A DNA stretch of 64,000 bases from Pantoea sp. Ep11b. Lineage in GTDB: Bacteria > Pseudomonadota > Gammaproteobacteria > Enterobacterales > Enterobacteriaceae. The notes under the pieces are model-generated. The model was not told where the DNA came from. It made no database searches and saw nothing but the letters and a program-made list of their open reading frames with translations. Positions 39,974 through 48,459 of this stretch are shown in pieces. Made by a program: the position numbers and the translations under genes. The stretch spans positions 124,001 through 188,000 of the forward strand of contig NZ_CP160631.1 in NCBI RefSeq assembly GCF_040783975.1, written 5' to 3'. Every line of letters starts with the position of its first letter. Position 1 is the first letter of the stretch.

Positions 39974-41887
39974 ATGCGTACAGAACAGAAGCCGCTTGAT
40001 GTGATTTGTATCGGGCGAATCGCCGTTGATTTTTATGGCCAGCAGATCGGGGCGAGACTGGAAGATGTCACCTCCTTCGCGAAATATCTGGGAGGTTCGT
40101 CAGGCAATGTCGCCTATGGCACCGCCATTCAGGGACTGAAATCGGCGATGCTGGCGCGCGTGGGCGATGAGCACAACGGTCGCTTTCTGCGTGAAGCGTT
40201 GCAGCGTGTGGGCTGTAACACTGACGCGCTGATCACCGATCCGCGGCGTCTGACCGCCCTGGTGATCCTCGGTATTAAAGATGAAGAGACCTTCCCGCTG
40301 ATTTTCTACCGCGATAACTGTGCCGACATGGGCCTGGTGCCGGAAGATATCGACGAGGCCTTTATTACCTCTTCCCGCGCGGTGGCGGTGACCGGAACTC
40401 ACCTGTCGCACCCACAGACGCGGGCAGCCGTGCTGAAAGCGCTGGATATCGCCCGCCGTCACGGCCTGCGCACCGCGCTGGATATCGATTATCGTCCGGT
40501 TCTGTGGGGGCTGACCTCGCCGGGCGATGGCGAAACCCGCTTCATTGAGTCCTCTCAGGTCACTCAGCAGCTTCAGGAAGTGGTGCACTATTTCGATCTG
40601 ATCGTCGGCACCGAAGAGGAGTTTCACATTGCCGGTGGCAGCACCGATACTCTGACCGCGCTGAAGAGCGTGCGTCAGGCGAGTCAGGCTACGCTGGTCT
40701 GCAAACGCGGCCCGCTGGGCTGCGTGGTATTTGAGGGTGAAATACCGGATAGCTGGGACCAGACGCAGCTGCACACGGGCGTGCGGGTTGACGTGCTAAA
40801 CGTGCTGGGTGCGGGCGATGCCTTTATGTCTGGCCTGCTGCGCGGCTGGCTGAACGATGAGGGCTGGGAACAGGCGTGCCGCTACGCCAACGCCTGCGGC
40901 GCACTGGTGGTTTCACGCCACGGCTGCGCCCCCGCTATGCCTACCAGGGCGGAGCTGGATGATTTTCTGAGCCGCGATGATGCGGTAAAACGTCCCGATC
41001 TCGACAGTCGTCTGAACCATCTGCACCGCGTCACCACCCGCAGGCAGTCCTGGCCAGAGCTGAATGTCTTCGCCTTTGACCACCGCAAGCAGCTGGCGGA
41101 GATGGCCCAGGAGGCGGGTGTCGATGAAAGCCGCATCCCGCCGCTGAAGCTGCTGCTACTGAAAGCGGCACAGCAGGCGGCCGAAGAGGCGGGATTAGAG
41201 AATAAAAGCGGCATTCTGGCCGATACCACCTACGGACAGAAAACGCTGAATGCCATTACCGGTAAGAACTGGTGGATTGGTCGCCCGATCGAGCTACCGG
41301 GCTCACGTCCGCTGCGTCTGGAGCATGGCAATATCGGCTCTCAGCTGATCGACTGGCCCGCCGAGCATGTCGTGAAATGTCTGGTCTTCTATCATCCTCA
41401 TGACAGTGCTGAACTGCGAAAAGAGCAGGATGAGCTGCTGCTTGACGTCTGGAAGGGCTGCAACAAGAGCGGTCACGAACTGCTGCTGGAGGTGATTCTG
41501 CCTGAGAGCCATCCGGACAAGAACGAGGTTTATTACGTCGATATGCTGAGCCACTTCTACAGCCTGGGCATTAAGCCTGACTGGTGGAAACTGCCGCCGC
41601 TTTCGGCCGAATGCTGGCAGACGATTGGTCGCCTGATTGAGCAGCAGGATCCTGACTGTCGCGGCATTCTGCTGCTTGGCCTGGATGCGCCCGAAGAGAA
41701 GCTCAAAGCTGGTTTTGCGGCGGCGGCTGACGCACCCTGGGTAAAAGGTTTCGCGGTAGGCCGCACCATCTTTGGTCAGCCTTCCCGCCAGTGGCTGCAG
41801 GGTGAGCTGGATGATGAGGCGCTGATTGAGACGGTTAAGGGCAACTATCTGCGGCTGATTGAGCACTGGCGCACTGCCCGTGCCTGA
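39974..41887 (+). CDS. iolC: Bifunctional 5-dehydro-2-deoxygluconokinase / DUF2090 aldolase-like protein IolC
   Basis: The 637 residues form two parts. Residues 1 to about 325 are a PfkB-type sugar kinase (KYLGGSSGNVAYGTAIQGL, NVLGAGDAFMSGLL with the catalytic Asp) that phosphorylates 5-dehydro-2-deoxy-gluconate. From about residue 345 follows a DUF2090 domain (LNVFAFDHRKQLAEMAQEAG, GFAVGRTIFGQP), annotated in relatives as 5-dehydro-2-deoxyphosphogluconate aldolase. This would supply the IolJ step, and no separate iolJ is present. The kinase starts after a short AGAAGGAAA leader. It is divergent from iolD and probably transcribed alone. Confidence 0.93.
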   Translation: MRTEQKPLDVICIGRIAVDFYGQQIGARLEDVTSFAKYLGGSSGNVAYGTAIQGLKSAMLARVGDEHNGRFLREALQRVGCNTDALITDPRRLTALVILGIKDEETFPLIFYRDNCADMGLVPEDIDEAFITSSRAVAVTGTHLSHPQTRAAVLKALDIARRHGLRTALDIDYRPVLWGLTSPGDGETRFIESSQVTQQLQEVVHYFDLIVGTEEEFHIAGGSTDTLTALKSVRQASQATLVCKRGPLGCVVFEGEIPDSWDQTQLHTGVRVDVLNVLGAGDAFMSGLLRGWLNDEGWEQACRYANACGALVVSRHGCAPAMPTRAELDDFLSRDDAVKRPDLDSRLNHLHRVTTRRQSWPELNVFAFDHRKQLAEMAQEAGVDESRIPPLKLLLLKAAQQAAEEAGLENKSGILADTTYGQKTLNAITGKNWWIGRPIELPGSRPLRLEHGNIGSQLIDWPAEHVVKCLVFYHPHDSAELRKEQDELLLDVWKGCNKSGHELLLEVILPESHPDKNEVYYVDMLSHFYSLGIKPDWWKLPPLSAECWQTIGRLIEQQDPDCRGILLLGLDAPEEKLKAGFAAAADAPWVKGFAVGRTIFGQPSRQWLQGELDDEALIETVKGNYLRLIEHWRTARA

Positions 41888-41977
41888 TTCACTGCGGCTC
41901 TGCCAGACGCCATCCCGGACGGGATGGTGTTAACCTTTCTGACGACGTCTGCATGGGCTGCTGTGAGGCCGTGCAGC

Positions 41978-42022
41978 CACAGTGAACAGGGTCAGAGCGG
42001 AGAAACGTCATCGCCGCCATCC
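41978..42022 (+). repeat. Copy B of a dispersed 45-bp intergenic motif
   Basis: It agrees with 18408-18452 at 35 of 45 positions without gaps, with an exact GGGTCAGAGCGGA core. It lies about 90 bp after the iolC stop. Confidence 0.5.
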
Positions 42023-42193
42023 CTGCTCGTTAAGCTAAGCCGCTGCAGCCAGCTCCGATTGTTCAGCACTCCGCCCTCCTCCCACCCGGATGTTATTCTG
42101 ACCCGTGACGCTCCTCTCCCCCGCAGACATTCCACGCCGCTCTTTACACGGTTATTGCCTGTCAGGCGGCGCGCTGACGCTAATCTGTGAACC

Positions 42194-42213
42194 ATTTCAT
42201 AAAGACATGAAAT
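42194..42213. promoter_or_regulatory. Variant dyad upstream of iolR
   Basis: ATTTCAT-AAAGAC-ATGAAAT is a perfect dyad with the same arms as the other iol sites but a 6-bp spacer. It lies about 100 bp before iolR and may serve autoregulation, with the regulator bound in a different arrangement. Confidence 0.45.
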
Positions 42214-42310
42214 AAATTGTACTGCTGACGCAAAAAAATGAAATTTTCCATCCATCTGGTACTATAGCGCTCATTATGCAGCCATTATTTCCAGGACACG
42301 GGCAGACGTG

Positions 42311-43153
42311 ATGAACAATAATCCCACCCAACTTTCTCTGTTGCAGGACGATATTCGTCGCCGCTACGAAACGCTGAGTAAGCGGCTTAAACAGGTTGCG
42401 CGCTATATCCTTGATAACAGTAACAGTATCGCCTTTGATACCGTTGCCTCAATTGCCCAGCAGGCCGATGTGCCGCCTTCAACGCTGATCCGTTTTGCCA
42501 ATGCGTTTGGCTTCAGCGGCTTCAACGAAATGAAACAGGTTTTTCGTCAGCACCTGATGGAGGAGACGGTCAACTATACCGAGCGCGCGCGTCTGTTCCG
42601 TCAGACCGCCACGGACGACAGCGCCAGTGCGCCTGAGAGCCCGGCGGAGATCCTGAATGTCTTTACCATGGTGAACAGTCAGGCCCTGCAGCAGCTGGCG
42701 ATGCAGGTTAATCCTGAGCAGCTCAACAAAGCGGTGAAGCTGCTGAACGAGGCGGAAAATATCTATGTCATCGGCCTGCGCCGCTCTTTCAGCGTGGCCT
42801 CCTATCTGGTCTATGCGCTGCGCCATCTGGAGCGTCGTGCGTTCCTGATCGATGGTCTGGGGGGGATGTTTACCGAGCAGCTCAGCCTGGTGAACCCGAA
42901 GGATGTGGTGATTGCGATCAGCTACTCACCCTATGCGCGCGAAGCGGTTGAAGTGGTGGAGATGGGGGCCAAGCGCGGCGCACATCAAATCGCCATTACC
43001 GACAGCCAGGTCAGCCCGCTGGCCGCCTTCAGCGATGTCTGCTTTGTCGTGCGTGAGGCCCAGGTTGATGGCTTCCGTTCTCAGGTCGCCTCTCTCTGTC
43101 TGGCGCAGACGCTGGCGGTTTCCCTGGCGCTCAACAACGCGGAAACCTCCTGA
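42311..43153 (+). CDS. iolR: RpiR-family transcriptional regulator IolR
   Basis: The 280-residue regulator has an N-terminal RpiR helix-turn-helix (residues 1-77; IAFDTVASIAQQADVPPSTLIRFANAFGF) and a C-terminal sugar-isomerase (SIS) domain (about 120-260; IYVIGLRRSFSVASYLVYAL, VVIAISYSPYAREAVEV). In Salmonella the IolR of this family represses iol genes until an inositol intermediate binds. Its location in the cluster makes it the local regulator. A GTG one codon earlier (42308) is possible. It is convergent with iolB. Confidence 0.92.
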   Translation: MNNNPTQLSLLQDDIRRRYETLSKRLKQVARYILDNSNSIAFDTVASIAQQADVPPSTLIRFANAFGFSGFNEMKQVFRQHLMEETVNYTERARLFRQTATDDSASAPESPAEILNVFTMVNSQALQQLAMQVNPEQLNKAVKLLNEAENIYVIGLRRSFSVASYLVYALRHLERRAFLIDGLGGMFTEQLSLVNPKDVVIAISYSPYAREAVEVVEMGAKRGAHQIAITDSQVSPLAAFSDVCFVVREAQVDGFRSQVASLCLAQTLAVSLALNNAETS

Positions 43154-43175
43154 ATCTGACCGGCTCGCCTTGCAG

Positions 43176-43204
43176 AAAGGGCAGCCCACGGGCTGCCCTT
43201 TTTC
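43176..43204. terminator. Bidirectional terminator iolR/iolB
   Basis: AAAGGGCAGCCC and GGGCTGCCCTTT form a 12-bp stem with a short loop. A T tract follows on the plus strand and the matching A tract serves the minus strand. It lies between the convergent iolR and iolB. Confidence 0.93.
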
Positions 43205-43226
43205 ACTGCCTGAAACCGTTCCGGCG

Positions 43227-44045
43227 TTACTCGGTGCGCGGATAGCGGTCGCTGTTGACCCAGGCGTGATCTTTCTCCCAGCTGAATTTCCACAGCCGCA
43301 CCGGCCCTGCCATGACATTCAGATAGTAGTTGTTGTAACCCGCCAGCGTTGCCACCGGATGATAGCCGCGTGGCACCATCACCACATCGCGATTGTAGGG
43401 GGCCATACAGAGATCCAGCGAACGGTCGTCGGTGTAAACGCGCTGCATGGCAAAACCCGGCTCCGGATCGAAACGGTGATAGTAGGTCTCTTCCAGATAG
43501 GTTTCGTTTTCACTCTCCTCCTGGTCGTGCTTGTGGCTGGGATAAGAGCTGGTGTCGCCCTCGTTGGTATAGACCTCAACCACCAGCAGACTGTCTGCCG
43601 GTTCACTGTCAGGCAGAATATTGTGGACCAGGCGCTGATTGCGCCCTTTTCCGCGATGTTCGACGCCGACATCCGCAGGTGAAATCAGTCGCGCCGGCAG
43701 ATTCCCCTGACCGGGTGCGTTACAGACGGCCAGTTCGAGATCGCTGTCCGCGTAAACGACCACCTCATCATCATGCGGTACGTAGACGGAATAGGGCGGC
43801 ACGCGCTCAAAGGGCGACATGCGCTGACCAATGCCGGGGAACTCAGCATGGCGGGTTTTTACCGAGGCCAGCCCGGCAACCAGCACCAGGCACAGCTCTT
43901 TATCACCGCTGCTCAGGTGCAGGGTTTCCCCTTTTTTAAGCAGATAGGCATCAAAGCCAACATAACGCCAGCCTGCCCGCTCAGGCGTAACATGCTGAAT
44001 ACGGCCCTGCGCGTCAGGGGCCTGGGCTTTCGACAGTAAAGACAT
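43227..44045 (-). CDS. iolB: 5-deoxy-glucuronate isomerase IolB
   Basis: The 272-residue bicupin isomerase converts 5-deoxy-glucuronate to 5-dehydro-2-deoxy-gluconate, the substrate of IolC. The metal-binding cupin motif is SYPSHKHDQEE...ETYYHRF, with His and Glu ligands. GYHPVATLAGYNNYYLNVMAG near the C terminus adds the last His. The ATG at 44045 follows an AGGAGG-AT-CAGG leader. It is 117 bp downstream of iolA on the same strand and probably shares its transcript. Confidence 0.94.
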   Translation of the reverse strand: MSLLSKAQAPDAQGRIQHVTPERAGWRYVGFDAYLLKKGETLHLSSGDKELCLVLVAGLASVKTRHAEFPGIGQRMSPFERVPPYSVYVPHDDEVVVYADSDLELAVCNAPGQGNLPARLISPADVGVEHRGKGRNQRLVHNILPDSEPADSLLVVEVYTNEGDTSSYPSHKHDQEESENETYLEETYYHRFDPEPGFAMQRVYTDDRSLDLCMAPYNRDVVMVPRGYHPVATLAGYNNYYLNVMAGPVRLWKFSWEKDHAWVNSDRYPRTE

Positions 44046-44162
44046 CCTGATCCTCCTCTCTGTCACGATTGACGCTGCAGTACCTCGCTGCGCGGTGCCA
44101 GCGAATAACGCGACCGGCAGAGTAGCCTGCCGGTCGCGCATCCTGATCAGCGTTGAAATAGA

Positions 44163-45668
44163 TTAGCCGAGTGTCGGCATACTGAATTCAGACACGGTCT
44201 GCTGCCCGGATGGCCAGCGCACGGTGGCCGTCTTCATTCGGGTGTAGAAGCGAACGCCATCCGGCCCGTGAACATTGAGTGCGCCAAAGACGGATCGTTT
44301 CCAGCCGCCGAAACTGTGAAACGCCATCGGCACCGGAACCGGCACGTTAACGCCCACCATGCCCGCTTCCACGTTCTGCACAAATTCACGCGCGGTATGC
44401 CCGTTGCTGGTGAAAATCGCACTGCCGTTGCCAAACTCATGGCTGTTAACCAGCTGCAGCGCCTGGGTATAGTCGGGCGCACGCATGATGCTCAGCACCG
44501 GTCCGAAGATCTCTTCACGCCAGATCACCATGTCCGGCGTGACGTTATCGAACAGCGTGCCGCCGACGTAGTAACCTCCGGCGTGGCCTTCCACCTGGAC
44601 GTGACGGCCATCGACCACCAGCTTCGCCCCTTCCTGCTCGCCTTTGTCGATGTAACCCAGCACTTTCTTCTGGTGCGCCGCCGAGACCACCGGTCCCATC
44701 TCATTCTCATCCGCGCCCTGATTCATGCCAGGGCCGATGCGCAGCGCCTTCACCAGCGGTGTCAGACGGGCAATCAGTTTGTCGGCCGTATCATTGCCTA
44801 CCGCGACCACGACCGGCAGCGCCATGCAGCGTTCACCGGCGGAACCAAATGCCCCGCCCATAATGGCGTTCACGGTGGCATCCAGATCGGCATCCGGCAT
44901 CACAATCGCGTGGTTTTTCGCCGCGCCAAACGCCTGGACGCGTTTGCCATGGGCGCTGGCCGTTTTATAAATATGTTCTGCCACGCCCGAAGAGCCGACA
45001 AAGCTGACTGCGGCAATGCGGGGATCTTTATAGAGCTGTTCGGCATCTTCATTTGAGCTGTGGACTACGTTGAAGACCCCATCAGGCAGGCCCGCTTCGG
45101 TCAGCAGTTCCGCCATGCGCACCGAGGCCGAAGGGTCCAGCGCAGGGGGCTTCAGTACAAAGGTGTTACCGCAGGCCAGCGCGATCGGGAACATCCAGAG
45201 CGGCACCATTGCCGGGAAGTTAAACGGCGTAATGCCTGCCACGACCCCGACCGGTTGCATCAGCGAGAAGCTGTCCACCCCGCCGCCGACATTCGGCGAG
45301 TACTCCCCTTTAAGCAGATGCGGGATCCCGCAGGCAAACTCGATGACTTCAATGCCGCGTGTCAGTTCGCCCAGCGCATCTGACCAGACTTTGCCATGTT
45401 CAGAGACAATCAGTGCCGCCAGCTCATCGCGATGCTGTTCCATCAGGGCTTTAAAGTTAAACAGCACGCGGGCGCGACGCAGCGGCGAGGTTTTCGACCA
45501 GTCGGCAAACGCATTGTGCGCCACGCCAATCGCATGGGCCACCTCATCAGCGGTGCTTTGCGTCAGTTCACGGATGACGTTGCCCGTGGCGGGATCGTAA
45601 ACAGGAATGGTTTCGTTGCTGGCGCTGAGGGTAGTTTTACCGCCAATGAAGTTACCTATGATCGTCAT
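44163..45668 (-). CDS. iolA: Methylmalonate/malonate-semialdehyde dehydrogenase IolA
   Basis: The 501-residue CoA-acylating aldehyde dehydrogenase converts malonate semialdehyde to acetyl-CoA and CO2, the last step of inositol breakdown. NAD-binding motif is ITPFNFPAMVPLWMFP. The catalytic Cys281 lies in GSAGERCMAL. FGAAKNHAIVMPDAD and GALNVHGPDGVRFYT fit the MmsA subfamily and not other aldehyde dehydrogenases. A dyad operator lies about 115 bp upstream. Confidence 0.95.
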   Translation of the reverse strand: MTIIGNFIGGKTTLSASNETIPVYDPATGNVIRELTQSTADEVAHAIGVAHNAFADWSKTSPLRRARVLFNFKALMEQHRDELAALIVSEHGKVWSDALGELTRGIEVIEFACGIPHLLKGEYSPNVGGGVDSFSLMQPVGVVAGITPFNFPAMVPLWMFPIALACGNTFVLKPPALDPSASVRMAELLTEAGLPDGVFNVVHSSNEDAEQLYKDPRIAAVSFVGSSGVAEHIYKTASAHGKRVQAFGAAKNHAIVMPDADLDATVNAIMGGAFGSAGERCMALPVVVAVGNDTADKLIARLTPLVKALRIGPGMNQGADENEMGPVVSAAHQKKVLGYIDKGEQEGAKLVVDGRHVQVEGHAGGYYVGGTLFDNVTPDMVIWREEIFGPVLSIMRAPDYTQALQLVNSHEFGNGSAIFTSNGHTAREFVQNVEAGMVGVNVPVPVPMAFHSFGGWKRSVFGALNVHGPDGVRFYTRMKTATVRWPSGQQTVSEFSMPTLG

Positions 45669-45780
45669 GATGTTGCCTCTTTAAATGGTGAAGTTCCCTG
45701 CAGACGGCCCCTGCAACCTGCCACGCTGCCTGACCAGGCAAACCTGAAAGCGTGGTATGAAGCTATTACAGTGGAATAAA

Positions 45781-45806
45781 TTTTTCAAATAGTTCTTTTT
45801 GGAAAA
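45781..45806. promoter_or_regulatory. Candidate IolR operator upstream of iolA
   Basis: TTTTTCA, 12 bp, then TGGAAAA: a dyad with one mismatch, arms diverged from ATTTCAT but with the same geometry as the other iol sites. Confidence 0.5.
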
Positions 45807-46017
45807 TTTGCTTTTAGCGGCACAGATCGCATTTTCCCGGTTGCTCTTGCCCTGAAGGCGTGCTGCTGGTCGCAGGAGGTTATCTCAGGCCAGCACACGC
45901 CTGGCCGTGTCACATCCGGGGCGTACAGGGGAGAGAACAGTGCGAACTCTAGCGGGTTTTGAGGCATCTGACTGAAACGCAGCAGGGAATTAATGCGAGG
46001 CTGATCTAACAATTTAA

Positions 46018-46043
46018 ATTTCACAATCCCCTATTAATGAAAT
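46018..46043. promoter_or_regulatory. Candidate IolR operator upstream of the iolI-like gene
   Basis: ATTTCAC, 12 bp, then ATGAAAT. The site ends 47 bp before the start codon at 46091, a position suited to repression. Confidence 0.6.
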
Positions 46044-46090
46044 AAATGTTTTCTTTAGTCGCCATACCCTCCCCTTCCTGGAGTTATCGC

Positions 46091-46906
46091 ATGGCTATCG
46101 ATCCCACCCGTTTCTGCATCAATCGCAAAATTGCGCCCCGGCTTTCGCTGGAGGCATTTTTTCAGCTGGTTCAGCGGCTGGGACTGAGCAAAGTTGAGCT
46201 GCGCAATGACATGCCGGGCGGCAGCGTCACCGACGATCTCAGCACCAGCCAGCTGCGGGCGCTGGCCGACAGATATCAGATCGATATCGTGACCATCAAT
46301 GCGCTCTATCCGTTTAACCGTATTGATGACGAGCTGCTCGACCGCGCGGAGGCGCTGCTTCGGACAGCACAGCAGATCGGCGCGAAGGCGCTGGTCATGT
46401 GCCCGCTGAATGAGGGCATCGCCCTGTCCTCTCAGCAGACCCAGGCGGCGATGCAGCAACTGGCCCCGCGCTTTGCACATTACGGCATTCAGGGGCTGGT
46501 TGAGCCGCTGGGTTTCCCCGTCAGTTCGCTTCGTTCAGCCGTACAGACGCAACAGTTAATCGCTGCGGCGGGCGTGCCCTTTAAGCTGCTGCTGGACACC
46601 TTCCATCATCATCTTTATGAGGAGGCTGAGCAGGAGTTTCCGGCGGGCATTGATGCGGAACAGATCGGGCTGGTGCACCTGTCCGGCGTGGAAGATCGCC
46701 GTCCGACCGCCGAACTCACCGATGAGGAGCGCATCATGCTGAGTGACAGTGATGTGCTGAAGAGCGTGGTGCAGGTCAGACGCCTTGAGATGCTGGGCTA
46801 TAAAGGGCTTTACGCCTTTGAGCCTTTCTCCAGCCAGCTTAACAACTGGACTCCGGCAGAGATTGAGCGCCAGATCCGCCATAGCATTGAACTGCTGCAA
46901 GCCTGA
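46091..46906 (+). CDS. iolI: IolI-like TIM-barrel isomerase/epimerase
   Basis: The 271-residue protein starts at the ATG at 46091 behind GGAG; earlier residues of the frame are not family-like. It has the AP-endonuclease-2-type TIM barrel with metal-ligand motifs LVEPLGFP, LLLDTFHHH, LVHLSGVEDR and a late Glu in YAFEPFS. The pattern fits B. subtilis IolI, 2-keto-myo-inositol isomerase, which links scyllo and chiro isomers to the pathway. The setting supports this, but IolH-type proteins look similar, so the exact symbol is tentative. Confidence 0.8.
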   Translation: MAIDPTRFCINRKIAPRLSLEAFFQLVQRLGLSKVELRNDMPGGSVTDDLSTSQLRALADRYQIDIVTINALYPFNRIDDELLDRAEALLRTAQQIGAKALVMCPLNEGIALSSQQTQAAMQQLAPRFAHYGIQGLVEPLGFPVSSLRSAVQTQQLIAAAGVPFKLLLDTFHHHLYEEAEQEFPAGIDAEQIGLVHLSGVEDRRPTAELTDEERIMLSDSDVLKSVVQVRRLEMLGYKGLYAFEPFSSQLNNWTPAEIERQIRHSIELLQA

Positions 46907-46971
46907 GTGCGGCATTGCACAGGTTGCGGGCGGGCACCGGACACGACGCGGCGCCGTCGTCGTGCCCGATG

Positions 46972-48183
46972 CTAGTCTGAAGCGGCGTCTGCCGCCTGAC
47001 GCCGCTGCAGGCGCAGCGTGCAGAAAAACGCCACACAGACCAGTAAAGCCGTCAGCAGATAGACGCGGGAAACCCCGGCGTAGGTCATGATGAATCCGGC
47101 CAGCGGGCCGGTAATGCCCAGCGAGAGATCCATAAAGGCGGTGTAGGTTGCCAGCGCACTGCCCTGATTCTGCGGCGGCATCACTTTTACCGCCACCACG
47201 CCCAGCGCCGGGAACACCAGCGAGAATCCGGCCCCGGTCAGAAAGGCGCCCGCTTTGGCCATCCAGGGCTCGCCCGCCGCGGCAACCAGAAACAGCCCGG
47301 CCGCTTCAACCGCCAGGCAGAGGCTGGCGACCCGCAGGCCACCGTGACGGTTAATGGCGTTCGGGAACAGCAGACGCGCGCCGACGAAGGCGCCGCTGAA
47401 CAGAGAGAGGGCAAAGGCGGCCCCTTCCCAGCCCTTCTCCTGATAGAACAGAGTAATAAAGGTGGCGATGACGCCAAATCCGGCCGATCCCATCGCAAGG
47501 ATGGCACCAAAACCCGCAACTTTTCCCAGCACCGCCCTAAACGGCAGCGGCCTGGCCCGGCTCGCTTTTACCGCCGGGCGCGGCACCGCGCAGGCGATAC
47601 CCACAATGCAGATAGCCACAATCACCAGCGACAGCCACAGCAGTCCGCCCGCCCGGAATATCATCACGCCGAGCGGCGCGCCTATCGCCATCGCGCCGTA
47701 GGTGACGATGCCGTTCCAGGAGATGACCCGGCCGATGTGCAGCGAACCGACCCGCGCCACCCCCCACAGTGAGGTGCCCGTGCCGGTAAAACTCTGACCC
47801 ACGCCAAGGATCAGCCTGCCCAGACAGAGCAGCGTCAGGCTTAGCAGCGGTGAGGCGATCAGCGCCGCCAGCAGAATACAGAAACCGCTGATCAGGCAGC
47901 CTGCCAGGCCTATCACCACCACTTTTTTTGGGCCCCAGAGATCGGCATAGCGTCCGGCATGCGGGCGGCTCAATAGGGTCGCCACATACTGCAGGCTGAT
48001 CACCAGCCCGGCCCAGAACGCGCTGAACCCCAGCTGCTCATGGACCCATCCCGGCAGCACCGCCAGCGGCAGACCGATGGTGAGATAGCTGGCGAAGTTG
48101 TAGGCCACGATAGAGAGGATCAGCAGAGAGATGCTCAGGTTTCCGGCTGGCGTATTCGGTTCCGCTGCAGGCTGTTCAGGCAT
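46972..48183 (-). CDS. yhhS: MFS transporter YhhS
   Basis: The 403-residue, 12-span major facilitator protein matches E. coli YhhS (405). SYLTIGLPLAVLPGWVHE, SRPHAGRYADLWGPKK (the MFS loop 2-3 motif) and GRVISWNGIVTYGAMAIG are nearly the same. YhhS has been linked to arabinose and other efflux, but its natural substrate is uncertain. In E. coli it follows dcrB; here it marks the right edge of the inositol cluster. Confidence 0.95.
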   Translation of the reverse strand: MPEQPAAEPNTPAGNLSISLLILSIVAYNFASYLTIGLPLAVLPGWVHEQLGFSAFWAGLVISLQYVATLLSRPHAGRYADLWGPKKVVVIGLAGCLISGFCILLAALIASPLLSLTLLCLGRLILGVGQSFTGTGTSLWGVARVGSLHIGRVISWNGIVTYGAMAIGAPLGVMIFRAGGLLWLSLVIVAICIVGIACAVPRPAVKASRARPLPFRAVLGKVAGFGAILAMGSAGFGVIATFITLFYQEKGWEGAAFALSLFSGAFVGARLLFPNAINRHGGLRVASLCLAVEAAGLFLVAAAGEPWMAKAGAFLTGAGFSLVFPALGVVAVKVMPPQNQGSALATYTAFMDLSLGITGPLAGFIMTYAGVSRVYLLTALLVCVAFFCTLRLQRRQAADAASD

Positions 48184-48459
48184 GAGTCCTCACGCGTGTA
48201 TTTGGCTGAATGATAAGGTTTATCCTTTCACTATACCTGCTTTCGCCACCGGCGCATCCGAATGGCCGGCGATCCGGCGGCTGCGTCTGCCCCGACAGGC
48301 CGCCGTACACCGGCCGGAAAGTGATGGCGAGAGCGGAATGGGGTGGCGCTGATTATCCCGCCTTTCCGCCGCTGCGATTTACCGTTTCTCTGATAAATCA
48401 GATTGTTAATTTTCTTTCAGCTAAACTGGTAACAGCCAATTTACGTCACGGGAGAGGGC

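Larger units (their letters stand above)
41888..42310. other. Intergenic region iolC-iolR
   Basis: These 423 bp contain a CCATCCC/GGGATGG hairpin at 41910-41927 (a possible weak iolC terminator), copy B of the dispersed motif (41978-42022), and an AT-rich promoter region before iolR. That region has the dyad ATTTCAT-N6-ATGAAAT at 42194-42213. A minus-strand 87-codon frame at 41992-42255 was judged spurious. Confidence 0.6.
45669..46090. other. Divergent regulatory region iolA/iolI-like gene
   Basis: These 422 bp contain two candidate IolR dyads (45781-45806 and 46018-46043), one near each gene, and two AT-rich promoter-like segments. No gene is supported. A GGCCAG/CTGGCC inverted repeat lies near 45888-45905. 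Confidence 0.6.

Noticed and set aside
41992..42255. 87-codon minus-strand frame before iolR
   Set aside because: Overlaps the iolR promoter region and the dispersed motif; no ribosome-binding site and no domain.
46938..46966. GC-rich ACGACG/CGTCGT repeat between the iolI-like gene and yhhS as a mobile-element end
   Set aside because: It is a simple hairpin between convergent genes, best read as a transcription terminator-like structure. No partner repeat is seen at the left border of the cluster.
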